A DNA stretch of 64,000 nucleotides from Diphasiastrum complanatum (Eukaryota; Streptophyta; Lycopodiopsida; Lycopodiales; Lycopodiaceae): assembly GCA_029204225.1 (NCBI GenBank), contig CM055101.1:46613906-46677905 (forward strand), in the 5' to 3' direction. Each line of letters begins with the position of its first letter. Position 1 is the stretch's first letter. Of the stretch, positions 1 through 12,600 are shown in pieces. The position numbers and the translations under genes were made by a program. The notes under the pieces are model-generated. The model was not told the origin of the DNA. It did not search any database and saw only the letters and a program-made list of their open reading frames with translations.

Positions 1-59
1 CTTGAAGGGGAACTCTGTCCGGATAATCTGATGTGGGACAGATGGCTTAGCTCGTATCA

Positions 60-125
<66 letters not shown>

Positions 126-606
126 ATACATACCATCATCCCTACAAAATTGCCTAATGTTTAAGTCGATTTCACTTGAAATTTTTCTCTGAAATCACCT
201 CTGCATGACCACGTGGTTGTTGTTAACGTGCCCCTTGATGGAACCAAAACCATTGCAATTACTGTTCATAGGCTATCAATGGAAGCACTTTGAATATAGG
301 AAACATTGGTAATTCCAGGTTGTGGGATGTTCTCCAACATATGTTTTTATTAATTGTTACCTTTGGCCAATGCTAGCTATGAAAATGTGATAAAAAAAAT
401 TGAGAGGCAATGGAAATGTGTTCAGTGCTGAGTTATTATATGCTGTAGATGTACTGTAGTCTTTGTAAGAATGGGTGTGGTTGGCCGCATTACATTAGCT
501 CCATTTATTTTTCTAATTCAGTAACATTGCTGTTTGTAAGTTTCTTTCTCTTTGCACAAAACATGGACTCACTTTGTCTTAATCTGGCTGGTTTTTGTAT
601 GTACAG
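1..606. other. Intron sequence upstream of the first visible CSI exon
   Basis: No coding exon is recognised here. The stretch ends in a pyrimidine-rich run and the acceptor TGTACAG at 600-606, directly before the first CSI exon. The expected N-terminal exon of a CSI protein (about 50 residues before the MEDPDG motif) is not seen and should lie upstream of the window. An open frame does run from an ATG at 449 into the exon, but residues 1-52 of that frame show no CSI similarity, so it is treated as intron read-through. Confidence 0.6.
63..123. repeat. (GA)n microsatellite
   Basis: An uninterrupted GA dinucleotide run of about 60 bp in the intron upstream of the first visible exon. Confidence 0.97.
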
Positions 607-3600
607 GGATTGGAATGTGCCAGCTGGTATGGAAGACCCTGACGGAGTATTTGCCAGTGTTGCTCATAGTATAGAACAACTGCGTACTGCTTCATTGGCC
701 CCACATGACAAGGAAAGTGTCTCAAAGCAGCTGTTGGTCCTTGCTGATAGTCGTGAAGATGCACGCATGGCTGTTGGTTCTCATTCCCAAGCAATACCAT
801 TGTTGGTCTCATTACTCCGGTCTGGAACAGTTGGCGCTCGAATAAATGCTGCAGCAACACTTGGAGTACTTTGTAAAGAAGAAGATTTGAGGATCAAAGT
901 TTTGCTTGGTGGATGCATTCCTCCTTTGCTTGCTCTTCTTAGGCACGGTTCCATTGAAGCCCAAAACGCTGCAGCAAAGGCGATCTATGCAGTCACCAGA
1001 GGAGGCATCAAAGACAATGTTGGTTCTAAAATTTTTTCAACTGAGGGTGTTGTCCCTAGTCTATGGGAACAGCTTCAACCAGGGCACAAACTGGATTCAT
1101 CAGTATATGGTCTCCTCACAGGAGCACTCAGAAACTTATGTAACAGTACAGAAGGTTTTTGGTCTGCTACTGTTGATGCTGGTGCTGTTCAAATTTTGGT
1201 GGGGCTTTTACATTCAGGCAGTTCAGTTGCACAAGCAAATGCGTCTTCGCTTATGGCAAGCTTGATGATGGCTGTGGATTCCAGCAGCTCTAGTGTCCTT
1301 AAGGCTGGTGCTGTGGGGTCCCTTCTTAAGCTTTTGTCTCCAGGTAATGACATATCAGTTCGTGCAGAAGCTGCCGGTGCCCTTCGAGCTCTTTCATCCA
1401 AGATGGGTGAAGCAGGCAAATCTATTGCAGATGCTGGGGGGATAAGTAAACTAATCGCTGCCACTGTTGCCCCTTCCAAGGAGTTTATGCAAGGTGAGTT
1501 TGCACAGGCTCTTCAAGAAAATGCAATGGCTGCTCTAGCAAACATTTCAGGTGGAATGGCTGCAGTTATACTCAGCCTGGGAGAGAGCATTGAGTCTGGT
1601 CGATCCGAAAGTCAAATTGCTGATATGCTTGGGGCCTTAGCTTATGCTCTAATGGTTCTAGATGAAGCAATAGAATCATTAAGTTCGCCTGCTATTGAGC
1701 GTATTCTAGTGAAACAACTAGGAAATCAGAAATCACAGCTGCTGCTGGAACGCTCAATTGAGGCTCTTGCTAGCTTGTATGGCAACGCATATCTAGCCAG
1801 GGGTCTGGAGCATGCTGAAGGGAAAAAACTGCTTGTGGGTTTAGTCACAATGACAAATGTTGAGGTCCAACAGGAGTTCATGAAGTCACTGACAAGCTTG
1901 TGTAGTGGGAAGTCTGACCTTTGGCACTCTATTCAAGGACGTGGAGGAGTGCAACTTTTAATCTCCTTACTGGGTCTATCTTCTGAACAACAGCAAGAAA
2001 ATGCTGTGGCATTACTGGCGATTCTTTCTCAAGAAGTTGATGAAAGCAACTGGGCAATCACAGCTGCCGGTGGCATACCACCTTTGGTGCAGCTATTGGA
2101 AACTGGCTCATCAAAAGCTAAAGAGGACTCTGCACTCGTTCTTGGAAACTTATGCAATCACAGTGAGGACATCCGAGCTTGTGTGGAAACAGCTGAAGCT
2201 GTGCCAGCTCTCTTATGGCTGCTAAAAAATGCTGGGCAAAAGGGACAAGAAATTGCGGCAAGAGCCTTGATGCAGCTTGTTAGAGAGTCTGATGATAGCA
2301 CCATCAGCCAATTGACAGCAATGCTTACAGGTGATTTGCCTGAATCAAAAGTCCATGTTCTTGATGTTGTTGGATGCCTTCTCTCAGTTTCTCCACATGA
2401 AGATGTGTTACGGGAAGGACATGCAGCGAATGAGGCACTCCAGACAGTGATAGGCACTCTGAACTCCTCAAAAGAAGAAACCCAAGAAAGAGCAGCTGCT
2501 GTTCTTGCAAGCATCTTTGAATTGCGCAAAGATTTACGGGAAAGTCAAGTTATTGTAAACAGCATCACTCCTTTGATAAGACTTGTTCATGAAGGGATTG
2601 AACCAATTGCAATGCAGGCAGCTAAAGTCTTTGCTGCTTTTTTTCGATCTGTTCAGCAAAACCAAGTGATTGCAGATGCCGCAAGAAGTGCAATTTTGCC
2701 CTTGATTGAGCTTGCAAAATCGTCGAGTGTAGTTGTTGCTGAAGTGGCAACCACAGCACTGGCAAACCTATTGGAGGACAAGGAACTTGCAGAAGAGGCA
2801 CCATCACAAGAAATTGTTCCCCCGCTTACTGCAGTATTAAGAAATGGTACAATGCAGGGGAAGGAATATGCTTCATGTGCTCTAGCTCGGCTTCTTCGAT
2901 CACATCCAGTTGATGATGTTCTAGCCGAGAGCATACATGAATGTGGCACAGTGCTTTCCTTGGTGGCTCTGCTTGCATCAACAGATTTTGAATATGTTAC
3001 AACTTCAGAAGCACTTGATGCATTAGCATCACTTGCGAGGGCCAAACGTGGGGGTGCATTTAGCCGACCACCTTGGGCAGTCCTTGCTGAGGTTCCTAAC
3101 AGCATTAGCCCGCTTGTTGAGTGCCTGGCAGTTGGTTTGCCAGCGCTTCGAGAAAAATCAATAGAGGTCTTATCAAGGCTTTGTCGTGATCAGCCTATTG
3201 TACTCGCTAATCTAATTACTGAAACATCTAGATGCATTGCTGCTGTTGCAGACCGGATCATCTATTCTTCCAGCTTAGAAGTAAAAATTGGAGGAATTGC
3301 ACTCCTCATTTGTGCAGCGAAAGAGCATCGACAGAAAACTATGGATACTCTTATGGAGGCAGGGTGCTTTTTTCAGGTTGTTAAATCCCTTGTAGATATG
3401 CTAGGGAACACATCTGAAGGAGAGGATAGCCTTAGTATAACAGAATCGCAGGAAAAGGTTCTAGGTGAGCAGGAGGAATCTGAACATGATCCTGGTGCAA
3501 TTTTGGGTGGAACAGTCGCTCTATGGTTGCTATCTCTAATGGCCTCACATGACAGCAAAAGTAAGGTGGCCATCATGGAGGCTGGTGCAATTGATGTTCT

Positions 3601-3640
3601 CACAGACCAACTTGCGAGTTTTGCTCCTAACGCTCGGCAG
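607..3640 (+). CDS. CSI1: CSI exon (first visible), N-terminal ARM repeats
   Basis: The acceptor is ...TGTACAG at 600-606 and the donor is CAG|GTATAC at 3641. The first base (607) is codon position 3, so the preceding intron is phase 2. This matches a split Arg codon just before the residues aligning with the MEDPDG motif (ATG at 629). The exon encodes 1011 residues of armadillo repeats. The motif [15 protein letters not shown] and the segment [16 protein letters not shown] are strongly CSI-like. If the gene used 629 as its start, it would lack the usual N-terminal leader. Confidence 0.93.
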
Positions 3641-6600
3641 GTATACTCCCTCTCTTTCCTCTAGTGCATGTGGGAGTTAAGAATGTTTCTAAAGTATCTG
3701 ATTACTTTAGTGGTTCGTGTAGTGTATCTATAAATACTTTCACAAAGCAAAAATCAGGATTGATGCCTGTACAATCTTTTTGAGAAGCTTATGCGTCGGT
3801 ACCAATCTGCGTTTCTAGATGGTTTTAGCTAATATTTTTAATGATTATCAATTAAACTATTTTATTCAATGCATGCATTCTGGACGGCTAAACTGCCATT
3901 TCAGCTTTTGCATTTCTTGAATATGGTGCTAAAGGTTTTCCCTTCTCATTTTGCTTGTATCCCTTCCACCTCACAAGTAGCCAGAGACAAGTCTTCAAAA
4001 GTGTAGGCAACTAATATGTTTGACTTTCTTTGTGATTTTTCATCTAATCAAGTTCGTAGCTGCCAGAAAACTGTGATTTTGAAGCAACGCTACACTGTTT
4101 TGACAGGCGGAGGTGGAAGAGAATGGAAGTACTTGGGTGAGTGCTTTATTATTGGCAATTTTGTTTCAAGATCGAGACGTCACTCGTGCTTCAGCTACAT
4201 TGCGAGCTGTTCCGTCACTTGCGATTTTGTTAAGATCTGAGGAGGCTATAGATAGGTACTTCGCTGCTCAGGCACTAGCCAGTTTGGTTTGCAATGGTAG
4301 CCGTGGTACCCTCCTAGCTGTGTCAAATTCTGGGGCTGTTGGTGGGTTGATTCCATTACTTGGAAGTGTGGAGTCTGACATCTCCAATCTTGTCACATTG
4401 TCAGAAGAATTTTCACTTGTGAAGAATCCAGATCAGGTAGTTCTTGAGCGTCTATTCAGAGTTGATGACATTCGAGTTGGTGCGACTGCCCGTAAAGCAA
4501 TTCCTGCTCTAGTTGAACTTCTAAAACCCATTCCTGATCGACCAGGTGCCCCTCCTCTTGCACTAGGGCTGCTAACACAACTTGCAACAGGTAACAATGT
4601 CAACAAGTTGGCAATGGCAGAGGCTGGTGCACTAGATGCATTAACCAAATATTTGTCACTTGGTCCACAAGATGCTATTGAGGAGGCTACCGCTGAACTA
4701 TTACGAATTCTTTTCAGCAGTCCTGACTTGAGAAGGCATGAATCTGCTGTGGGAGCTGTAGAACAGCTTGTTGCAGTTTTGAGATTGGGAACAAGAGGAG
4801 CAAGGTATACTGCAGCAAGGGCTTTGCAGGGTTTATTTTCTGCTCAAAACATCAAAGTTGGAGATGCGGCACGACAAGCCATTCCTCCCTTGGTTGAGAT
4901 GTTAAATTCAGGCCTAGAAAGAGAACAGATAGCTGCAATCAGGGCTTTAATCAAGCTATCATCAGAAAATCCTCCCAAGGCTTTAGCAATTGCAGATGCA
5001 GAGGCCAACGCTCTGGAAGGGTTATGCAGGGTGTTATCTTCTGACTGTTCACTGGAACTGAAAGAAGATACTGCTGAGCTCTGTAAAATTTTGTTTGGAA
5101 GTTCACGTGTTCGATCTACTTCAGCAGCAACAAGTTGTATTCAACCACTTGTAGACCTTCTGTGCACAGAATCTGAAACTGCACAACATGCAGCTGCACG
5201 AGCTCTTGATAACCTGTTGGATGATGAGCAACAGGCTGAAGCAGTTGCTGCATATGGAGCGGTAGTTCCTCTTGTGAGTTTGTTGACAGGAAGTAGTTAC
5301 CCAATACATGAGGCTGCTGTTAGTGCTCTAATCAAACTTGGCAAGGATCGCCCTCTTTGCAAACTTGATATGGTAAAAGCAGGGGTCATTGACAATATTC
5401 TTGAGAGCCTCCCAGTTGCTCCAGATTCTCTTTGTGCATTAAGTGCAGAACTGCTGCGAATATTGACAAATAACAGCAGCATTGCAAAGGGTGCAGCTGC
5501 AGCTAAAGTCGTTGAGCCTCTTTTTTCTGCATTGACTCGTCCAGATCTGAGTACCTCAGGGCAACATAGTGCAATGCAGGTGCTTGTGAATGTTTTGGAG
5601 AAGCCTCATCGGGTAGCCAATCAGAAGCTCACACCAAATCAGGCTATAGAGCCATTAGTTCTATTACTAGATTCGTCATCTCAGCCAGTTCAAATGTTGG
5701 CAGCAGAAGTTCTTTCTCTTTTGCTGGTTGAAGAGTCCTTTCAGCGAGATGTAATCACTCAACAAGCTGTGGTGCCTCTTGTCAAACTTTCAGGAGTTGG
5801 AGTCCAAAGTTTGCAGCAAAAAGCTCTCAAAGCCCTAGAATGGGTCTCTACTAGCTGGCCAAATGCTGTAGCTGATGCCGATGGCATCATGGAGCTTTCT
5901 AAAGCCATTGTGCAAGTTGATCCCCAGCCACCACATGCATTGTGGGAATCTGCAGCTTTGGTGCTCTCAAATGTTCTTAGATTCAGCTCCCAATATTTTC
6001 ACAAGGTGCCTGTTCCTGTCCTTGTGAAGCTATTGCATTCTACTTCAGAAGCCACAGTGGTGGTCTCTCTGAGTGCGTTGCTAGTGTTGGAGAGAGATGA
6101 TGCAACAAGTGCTGAAAGTATGGCCGAGAGTGGTGCAGTTGAGGCTCTTTTAGAGCTTTTGAGATGTCATCAATGTGAGGAGGCAGCAGCACGACTACTA
6201 GAAGCCTTATTCAACAATGTAAAAGTGAGAGACATGAAAATTGCCAAGTTTGCTATCTCTCCTTTAGCACAGTACCTGCTAGACCCTCAGACTCGAGCTC
6301 AGCCTGCTAGACTGTTGGCAGCTCTTGCACTTGGTGATCTTTTCCAACACGACGGACTTTCAAGGACAACTGATGCAGTTTCTGCATGCCGTGCTCTTGT
6401 TAGCCTGCTAGAAGATCAGCCTACAGAAGAAATGAAAATGGTGGCTATCTGTGCTTTGCAAAACTTGGTCGTCAATAGTCGGACAAATAAGAGGGCTGTT
6501 GCAGAGGCTGGCGGCATTCAGGTTGTGCAAGAGCTACTTACATCCAGTAATTCTGAAACTGCTGGACAAGCAGCTGCGTTGATGAGACTACTTTTCTCCA

Positions 6601-9600
6601 ACCATACAATTCAAGAGTATGCTTCTAGTGAGATAGTTCGTCTTCTTTCAGGTACAACCGTATCTGTACAACAAAGTGATTTTTGGAGATATATTTATTT
6701 GATTTGCTTGTTTATTTTTTTGTTTATAGCCAACTTTCAATTTTTACCTACTTGTATAAAAAAAGACAAGCCTGTGAGGGTATGGATAAAACTATGTGGT
6801 AACAGTCAGTGCCCTTTGAAGTCAAAAGAATGTGCATTCCTTGGTCTCTTTTATTGCTTCAACAGAGTCGGTCGGTTGGATGCCATGGAGGTGATGGAAC
6901 TCTTTGTACTCTATGGCCTCTTCTGGAGCCCTGACACTTTCCACCTTGACAAGACTGGCTAGTTAACAGACTTGTGTGCTTTTTTATTGCTATACCTATG
7001 ATAAGATGATTGATGGGGACAAGGTTCACATGTTGTTTCGTGGACATGCAGTTAATCAAAATCCTATCTTCTTCTTGTCCTAACATAATAGGGCATCTAA
7101 TCCACCTGCCTAGAAGTGGGGTGCTTGAATGTTCTGTCATTTCCGAATGTTGGTTTAGGTCACATCAGATTCTTAAAGCTTGAATTTGCCCTTCTAAGAA
7201 GTTGACCCTCGACCGAAGCCCTAGAATGTTTTTTAGAATGAAAACTCGTATGAATCTGTTTAGCAGTTTTGATTAAATATTATAAGTCCCTTGATGGACA
7301 TCAAACAACTCATGTAGAGGGTTTCTGCTTTTTGTTCGAACTACCAAATTTTGTTTTTCAAACCAGATTCAACTTCTTTGAAACTGAGCCTGTGCGTTTT
7401 CATTGTTGACACAATTATTTCCCTTGGCCCTTAAGCTTTAAACTTAAGTATATCCACATTTTAGGATTTTTGGGGATGGTTTTGATAATTACATACTATA
7501 TAAAAAAGAAGGTTACAAAAAATAGGGTTCTGCAGTTGGATCTCAGTTCCTAAATGCGAGCATTCCAAAATGCTGGTGTTCTCGGAATATTTTCTAAGGT
7601 GATCAAGCTCGAAACTCTGTTTTCGAGTGGACATTATCCTTGCACTTATGAAAGCTTGAAGAATAGTCTATGCATTGTAGAGAAGTTGGATGAACAAAAC
7701 TACCACACATGGATGACAAAGATGATCCCACCTGAGACGAATCTTTTTCGGAAGTAATTGATGGATGAGAGCAACAGCCTTCGTCAAAATAATTGGGTGA
7801 ATGAATTTTTGGATACGAGGATTGTCAAACTTAGTAAGCTGGACTTGTCGATTGTAAAGCAAATTTTTCTCTGTCATGGAGAGTAGAACTTAGAGGCCAT
7901 TTGATATATCAACTGAGCAAATAATTGGAGTGCGGCCATGGCCCATATTGCAAGTAAATAATTTGCAAGTGTATTGCTTGTAGATCTGAAGCTTCAAGCT
8001 TGTCATAAGCTTCAAATTTGTGCAATGATTGTTGTGCAGGTTGCTCCCTTTTAGTCTTGACACCAATAAATGAGAATATCAAGTTTGAGGATTGGGAGGC
8101 AATGTTGGAAAGTGGAGATCCCATTTGTATGTGGATTCTCAATGCTCATGATAAAAGCTTACAACGAAGCTCACACAAAAGCAGTTGTGCATCAGAAAAC
8201 ATGAATGAAGTAAAAGGCTAAAAAACTTGTTATGCTGTTATTGCAAATATTTGTTGCTAAGCCTAGCGGGCTAACATTACATGTATGTATAGATTTTTGT
8301 ATATATTGTAATTTATTTTGTTCATGTTTTTACCATGATGGGGCCATCCTATGTAGGAAATCGTGTAAGTGGGACATGTTGCTAAATGAGTTTAGTACAA
8401 CAACTCACATCTTGCTCTTGTATCGAATCATATGTTTTATAATTTTGAACAGTTTCAAATTGGAATTCTCCAAAAAAGTTTGGTTGTTCTCTTAGTCATA
8501 GGTTATTGGGGGGCTGGAAATTAGCTGTTTGGGAGAAAATAAACCTTCAAATTAGCTGTTTGGGAGAAAATAAACCTTCAAAAAAACTTATCGCGAGCGC
8601 CTAATGTTTGTTGGTCAAGGTCATAGTTCCCGCGGTACCAGGATCCGTGGATCCCGGTACTGTGGATCCAGTGTGGTACCGCGGATCCATACTGATCCGC
8701 GGTACCACAATATTTATTATTTTTTAATATATAATATTTTTTAATATCTAATATACTAATATTTTCTTCTCGCTTCATCTCTCTCCCTGCCCGTCGCCCT
8801 ACTGTCGGCGCCCTCCCTGCTGTCCTCGCCCTCTCTGTTGTATGCCCATCGCCCTACTGTCCGCACCCTCCCGACTGTCTTCGCATTGCACTGATCGCGT
8901 CCTCCCCTGCTATTGCTATTTCGGCCTTCATTGTGGTTTTTTCAAGCCTTCCGACTCCTATCGCACCCACAGAGATCTCTGCCTTCTTTCCGCAGTCCTT
9001 TCTACAGAGATGGTGCATTCCAACCTTGCCGATCTGTGGGACGAGGTGGACATTGTCAGGCGGGTTCCCGACAAGTCTAACAAGTCCGGTGCAAGGATAG
9101 TGCGCTGTCGATATTGCCTGACCGAGTTCGTTGCCACCCTCACTCGCCTTAAAGGTCACCTACTCGGCGCACGCGTGAGAGATGGTGGCACACTGAATGC
9201 TGCCCCCTGTGCCAGCATGTCCGTTCTCGTCAGGCAGCGACTTTTGGATACCTACGGGCCACGTCTTGTGGCGGGGGAGAACACCATTTCGGAGGGTGTT
9301 CTTCGGTTTTGCACCGCTCCTTACGTGGTTGACCCCGAGTTGCTGCCTGCTTGGCTGGCACACACGAGGAGAGGGAGTGCATCCTCGTCCAGTCCCTTTG
9401 CCCCTCGTCCCTCTCAGACAGTTCCGCCTCACGCACCTCCATCTGCACCCATTCCGGTGGATCCTGTCCCACTGCGTCCGCCAGTTGCCACTGTGGTTCC
9501 ACCACCACCTACTGTTGCTCGCACTCCCCCAGTTTACGACTTTCTCATAGACTCTCCGCCTCCCGAGCAGGAGCAAGCCCCGGATGCCAGTGACGAGGCC

Positions 9601-12600
9601 TTCCAGGATGTTGAGGAGATCCCTTCCTCCCTCCCTTCACATCCGGATGACCTCCCTACCCAGCAGTTTTCGTATCCCATGCCAGATGTCCACCCTCCAC
9701 CAGTGTACCCCACTTACGCTGCTGCACCCATCCCGGCCAGTGCATCCCACTCTCCCCATTCCACGTCTACAGCTGATGCATCCACTAGTGCCCAGCTTGT
9801 CGCGTCATCATCCATTCCCGTCACGTTTGGTGCACCGTGCTGGAGGTCCGCTACCCGTCGCCCAGCTGGGAGAGTTCTTAGGCAGCAGAGCATTCGGGGC
9901 GCGCATCAGCCGCACATGGATAGAGAGGCCACACAGGCCGTGGCCAGCCTGATTTATGAGCTGAACCTTCCATTTGCCATCACCGACTCCGAGCCCTTCA
10001 GAAGGGCCTTCCGCCTTGCACAGTCTGTCAGCCCTAGCTGGAGAGTCCCTAGTTCAGAGGTTGTCCGCACACACATGCTGAGGGATAGGGTCGAGTCACT
10101 GTCTAGAGAGATGGAGCCTCTACGTCGCCACTGGGCCACTTATGGTTGCAGCATCATGTCCGATGGCTGGACTAATGTCAGGAGGAGGCCGATCCTCAAC
10201 ATACTGGTCTCCAGCTGCATGGGCACACAGTTTTTGAGGGCAGTGGATTGCAGCAGGGGGGGGGGGAGAGTCATATCTGCAGAGTTCATGTTTGATGTCA
10301 TCAGGTCTTCCATCCTGTCCATAGGCCCACAGCATGTCGTCACAGTGGTGACGGACAATGCCACGAACTGCTAGAGGCCGAGTTCCCTCACATTGTTCAT
10401 ACCCCTTGTGCCGCGCAGGGCATAGACCTTCTGATGGGGGACATAGGTGCACTTCCCTGGGTTGGAGCCATCGTCCGTGAGGCCCTCTTCCTGGTGACTT
10501 TTGTCACCAGGAAGAGGCGTGTTCTTTCCATGTTCCGGGTGTTCAGCCATCTAGACCTCCGTAAGCCAGCCCCCACACGCTTTGCATTCGACTTGGTGGT
10601 CATCGACCGTTTGATCAGTTGCAGGGCGCAGCTTCTACAGATGGTTGCCAGTGATCTTTGGTGTGCCAGTACATTTCCGCGCACTGAGGATGGGGAGCAC
10701 TTTTCTTCCACGGTGAGGGGAGACCATTCCGGAGGGATGCACAGACATTGTCAGGACTGCTTCGACCACTTTACATTGTGCTTCGCATGGCTGACAGCGA
10801 GGGGTCGACACTTGGACTGGTATATGAGCTCATGGACCGGATTGGACAGTTCCTGCAACTGCCCATCTTGCAGCCAGAGAGGTAAGCGGTATAGTAATGT
10901 AATTGGCCTTATCTTTTTAGTAATTGCTAGTTTGTTTTTCTGTCAATGTTAAGTTTTTTCGTAATGCCCTACACCACATGCCTCTCACCTGCAGGATGAC
11001 AGAGCTGAAGTTCATCTGGGAGACGCGGTGGAACTACTTCCACAGGAGTATCCACAGTGTTGCACACATGCGGCATCCCCTCTTCCTCTCTCCGACACAG
11101 ATTGCAGACAGGGAGCTCGAGGCCGATTGGCTTCAGTACATTCACAGGGTGGGTCCACACATAGGTTTGGCACCCACGGCACCGGCTCCTCCTTTGGCAG
11201 CACCCACAGCACATCCTCCTCCTTTGGCAGCACCCAGGATGTACCAGTATCGTCCACCACAGCGCCCCTTTCAGTACTTATCGCCGCTGTACTTGCCTCC
11301 TACAGGGACGGCCCCTCCACATCTAGTTCCTCCACCAGCAGCAGGCCCACGGGCACACACTCCTCGGACCTATCCTCCACTATCAGCTGCACATGTACAC
11401 CCATCTTTAGCTACTCTATCCCAGCCGGCCGCAGCTTGGGCCAGCCTAGTCAGCCAGGTGATCTGCATGGGGGTGATGAGGCATTGACGGCTCCCCTCGT
11501 CCGCAAGAGGCCAGGAAGGCCCAAGGGTGCACCGAACAAGAAAGGCAGGGCACAGAAACTGCCAGGGAAGAGAGGATGACCTCGCAGGGCTCCAGTTGCT
11601 GGTAGAGGTGCAGTATTACAGCCAGCTGCAGCAGGTGTTGTTGGTTTAACCTGCTTGGGGGCTGATGCGGAGGCAGATTGGGAGGATGAGGATGACGAGT
11701 CTTCCCCCTCGGATACACAGCCCATGCCAGTACCAGACAGACATAGATATCAGTTGTGAGAGTCAGCTCGGGGCCCTGAGTTGTCTCCGGAGCATTCATC
11801 TGAGTTTGAGGCAGAGCATTGATTGTAGCTCCGTCATTTTATTTTTAGCAGTTTGATATCATGTTCCATGTTTGGCGGCCAGATGGTCGAACACTGTATC
11901 CAGACCATTTTTCATATTATATTTAGTGTTGGACGTATTCTATTCACTGCACAATGTGTATTTGTCAATTTGTATTTGTGATGTTCTACTTGCGGTTTTA
12001 CTTCAAATGGTGTGTGCGTGTTTTCAATTAGTTTTCACTACAGAGTTTGAGAGCATATGCAGAACACAGAAATACAACCCCCCTAATAGCATTTCATAAT
12101 CACATACATCAGATTGCAATACACAAGGCATGCATTGCACAAAAAACACACCGTACATTAATTCATCAGATGTATCAAAATTACAATACGTATTCCCGCC
12201 GCATACGGCTGGGGCTGTTCTTTACACCATGCTAGACACTAAATACTGCCTCATCTACTGATGAACATTACATAACAACAGTCAGCCACATACGGCTAGA
12301 CGCCATCTATGCTAAACATTCCTATGGATCCTCCACTGACTCCTCGCCCTCATCAGGTGCATTGTTCTGACGCTCTCGCTCTGCCTCCCGGTTAGCCTGT
12401 GTTGCCTCCTGGTCAGCCTGACGGCGGACAGCCCTTTCCCTGACCATGATGAGCTGCCGTCGTGTGAAGTTCATTCCGATCTGCTCATCCAAATCCAGCT
12501 CAACAGCGGGGGCGGGGATCTGCAGCTCTGGGTGTCTCTGCCGAGTCTCTCGCAGCATCTCTGCAATGTCTGCCTCTTGCTTCCGATGCCTTTCGTTGTG

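Noticed and set aside
449-606. N-terminal extension of the first CSI ORF from ATG 449
   Set aside because: The 52 residues before 607 show no CSI similarity, and a good acceptor ends at 606; treated as intron read-through.
1189-1479. Antisense ORFs within the CSI exons (also 2158-2529, 2653-3105 and others)
   Set aside because: They are shadows of the highly codon-constrained ARM repeats.
6652-6962. Open frame continuing past the second visible CSI exon
   Set aside because: CSI similarity stops exactly at the GT donor at 6652, and the next family segment is found at 39592 with matching phase.
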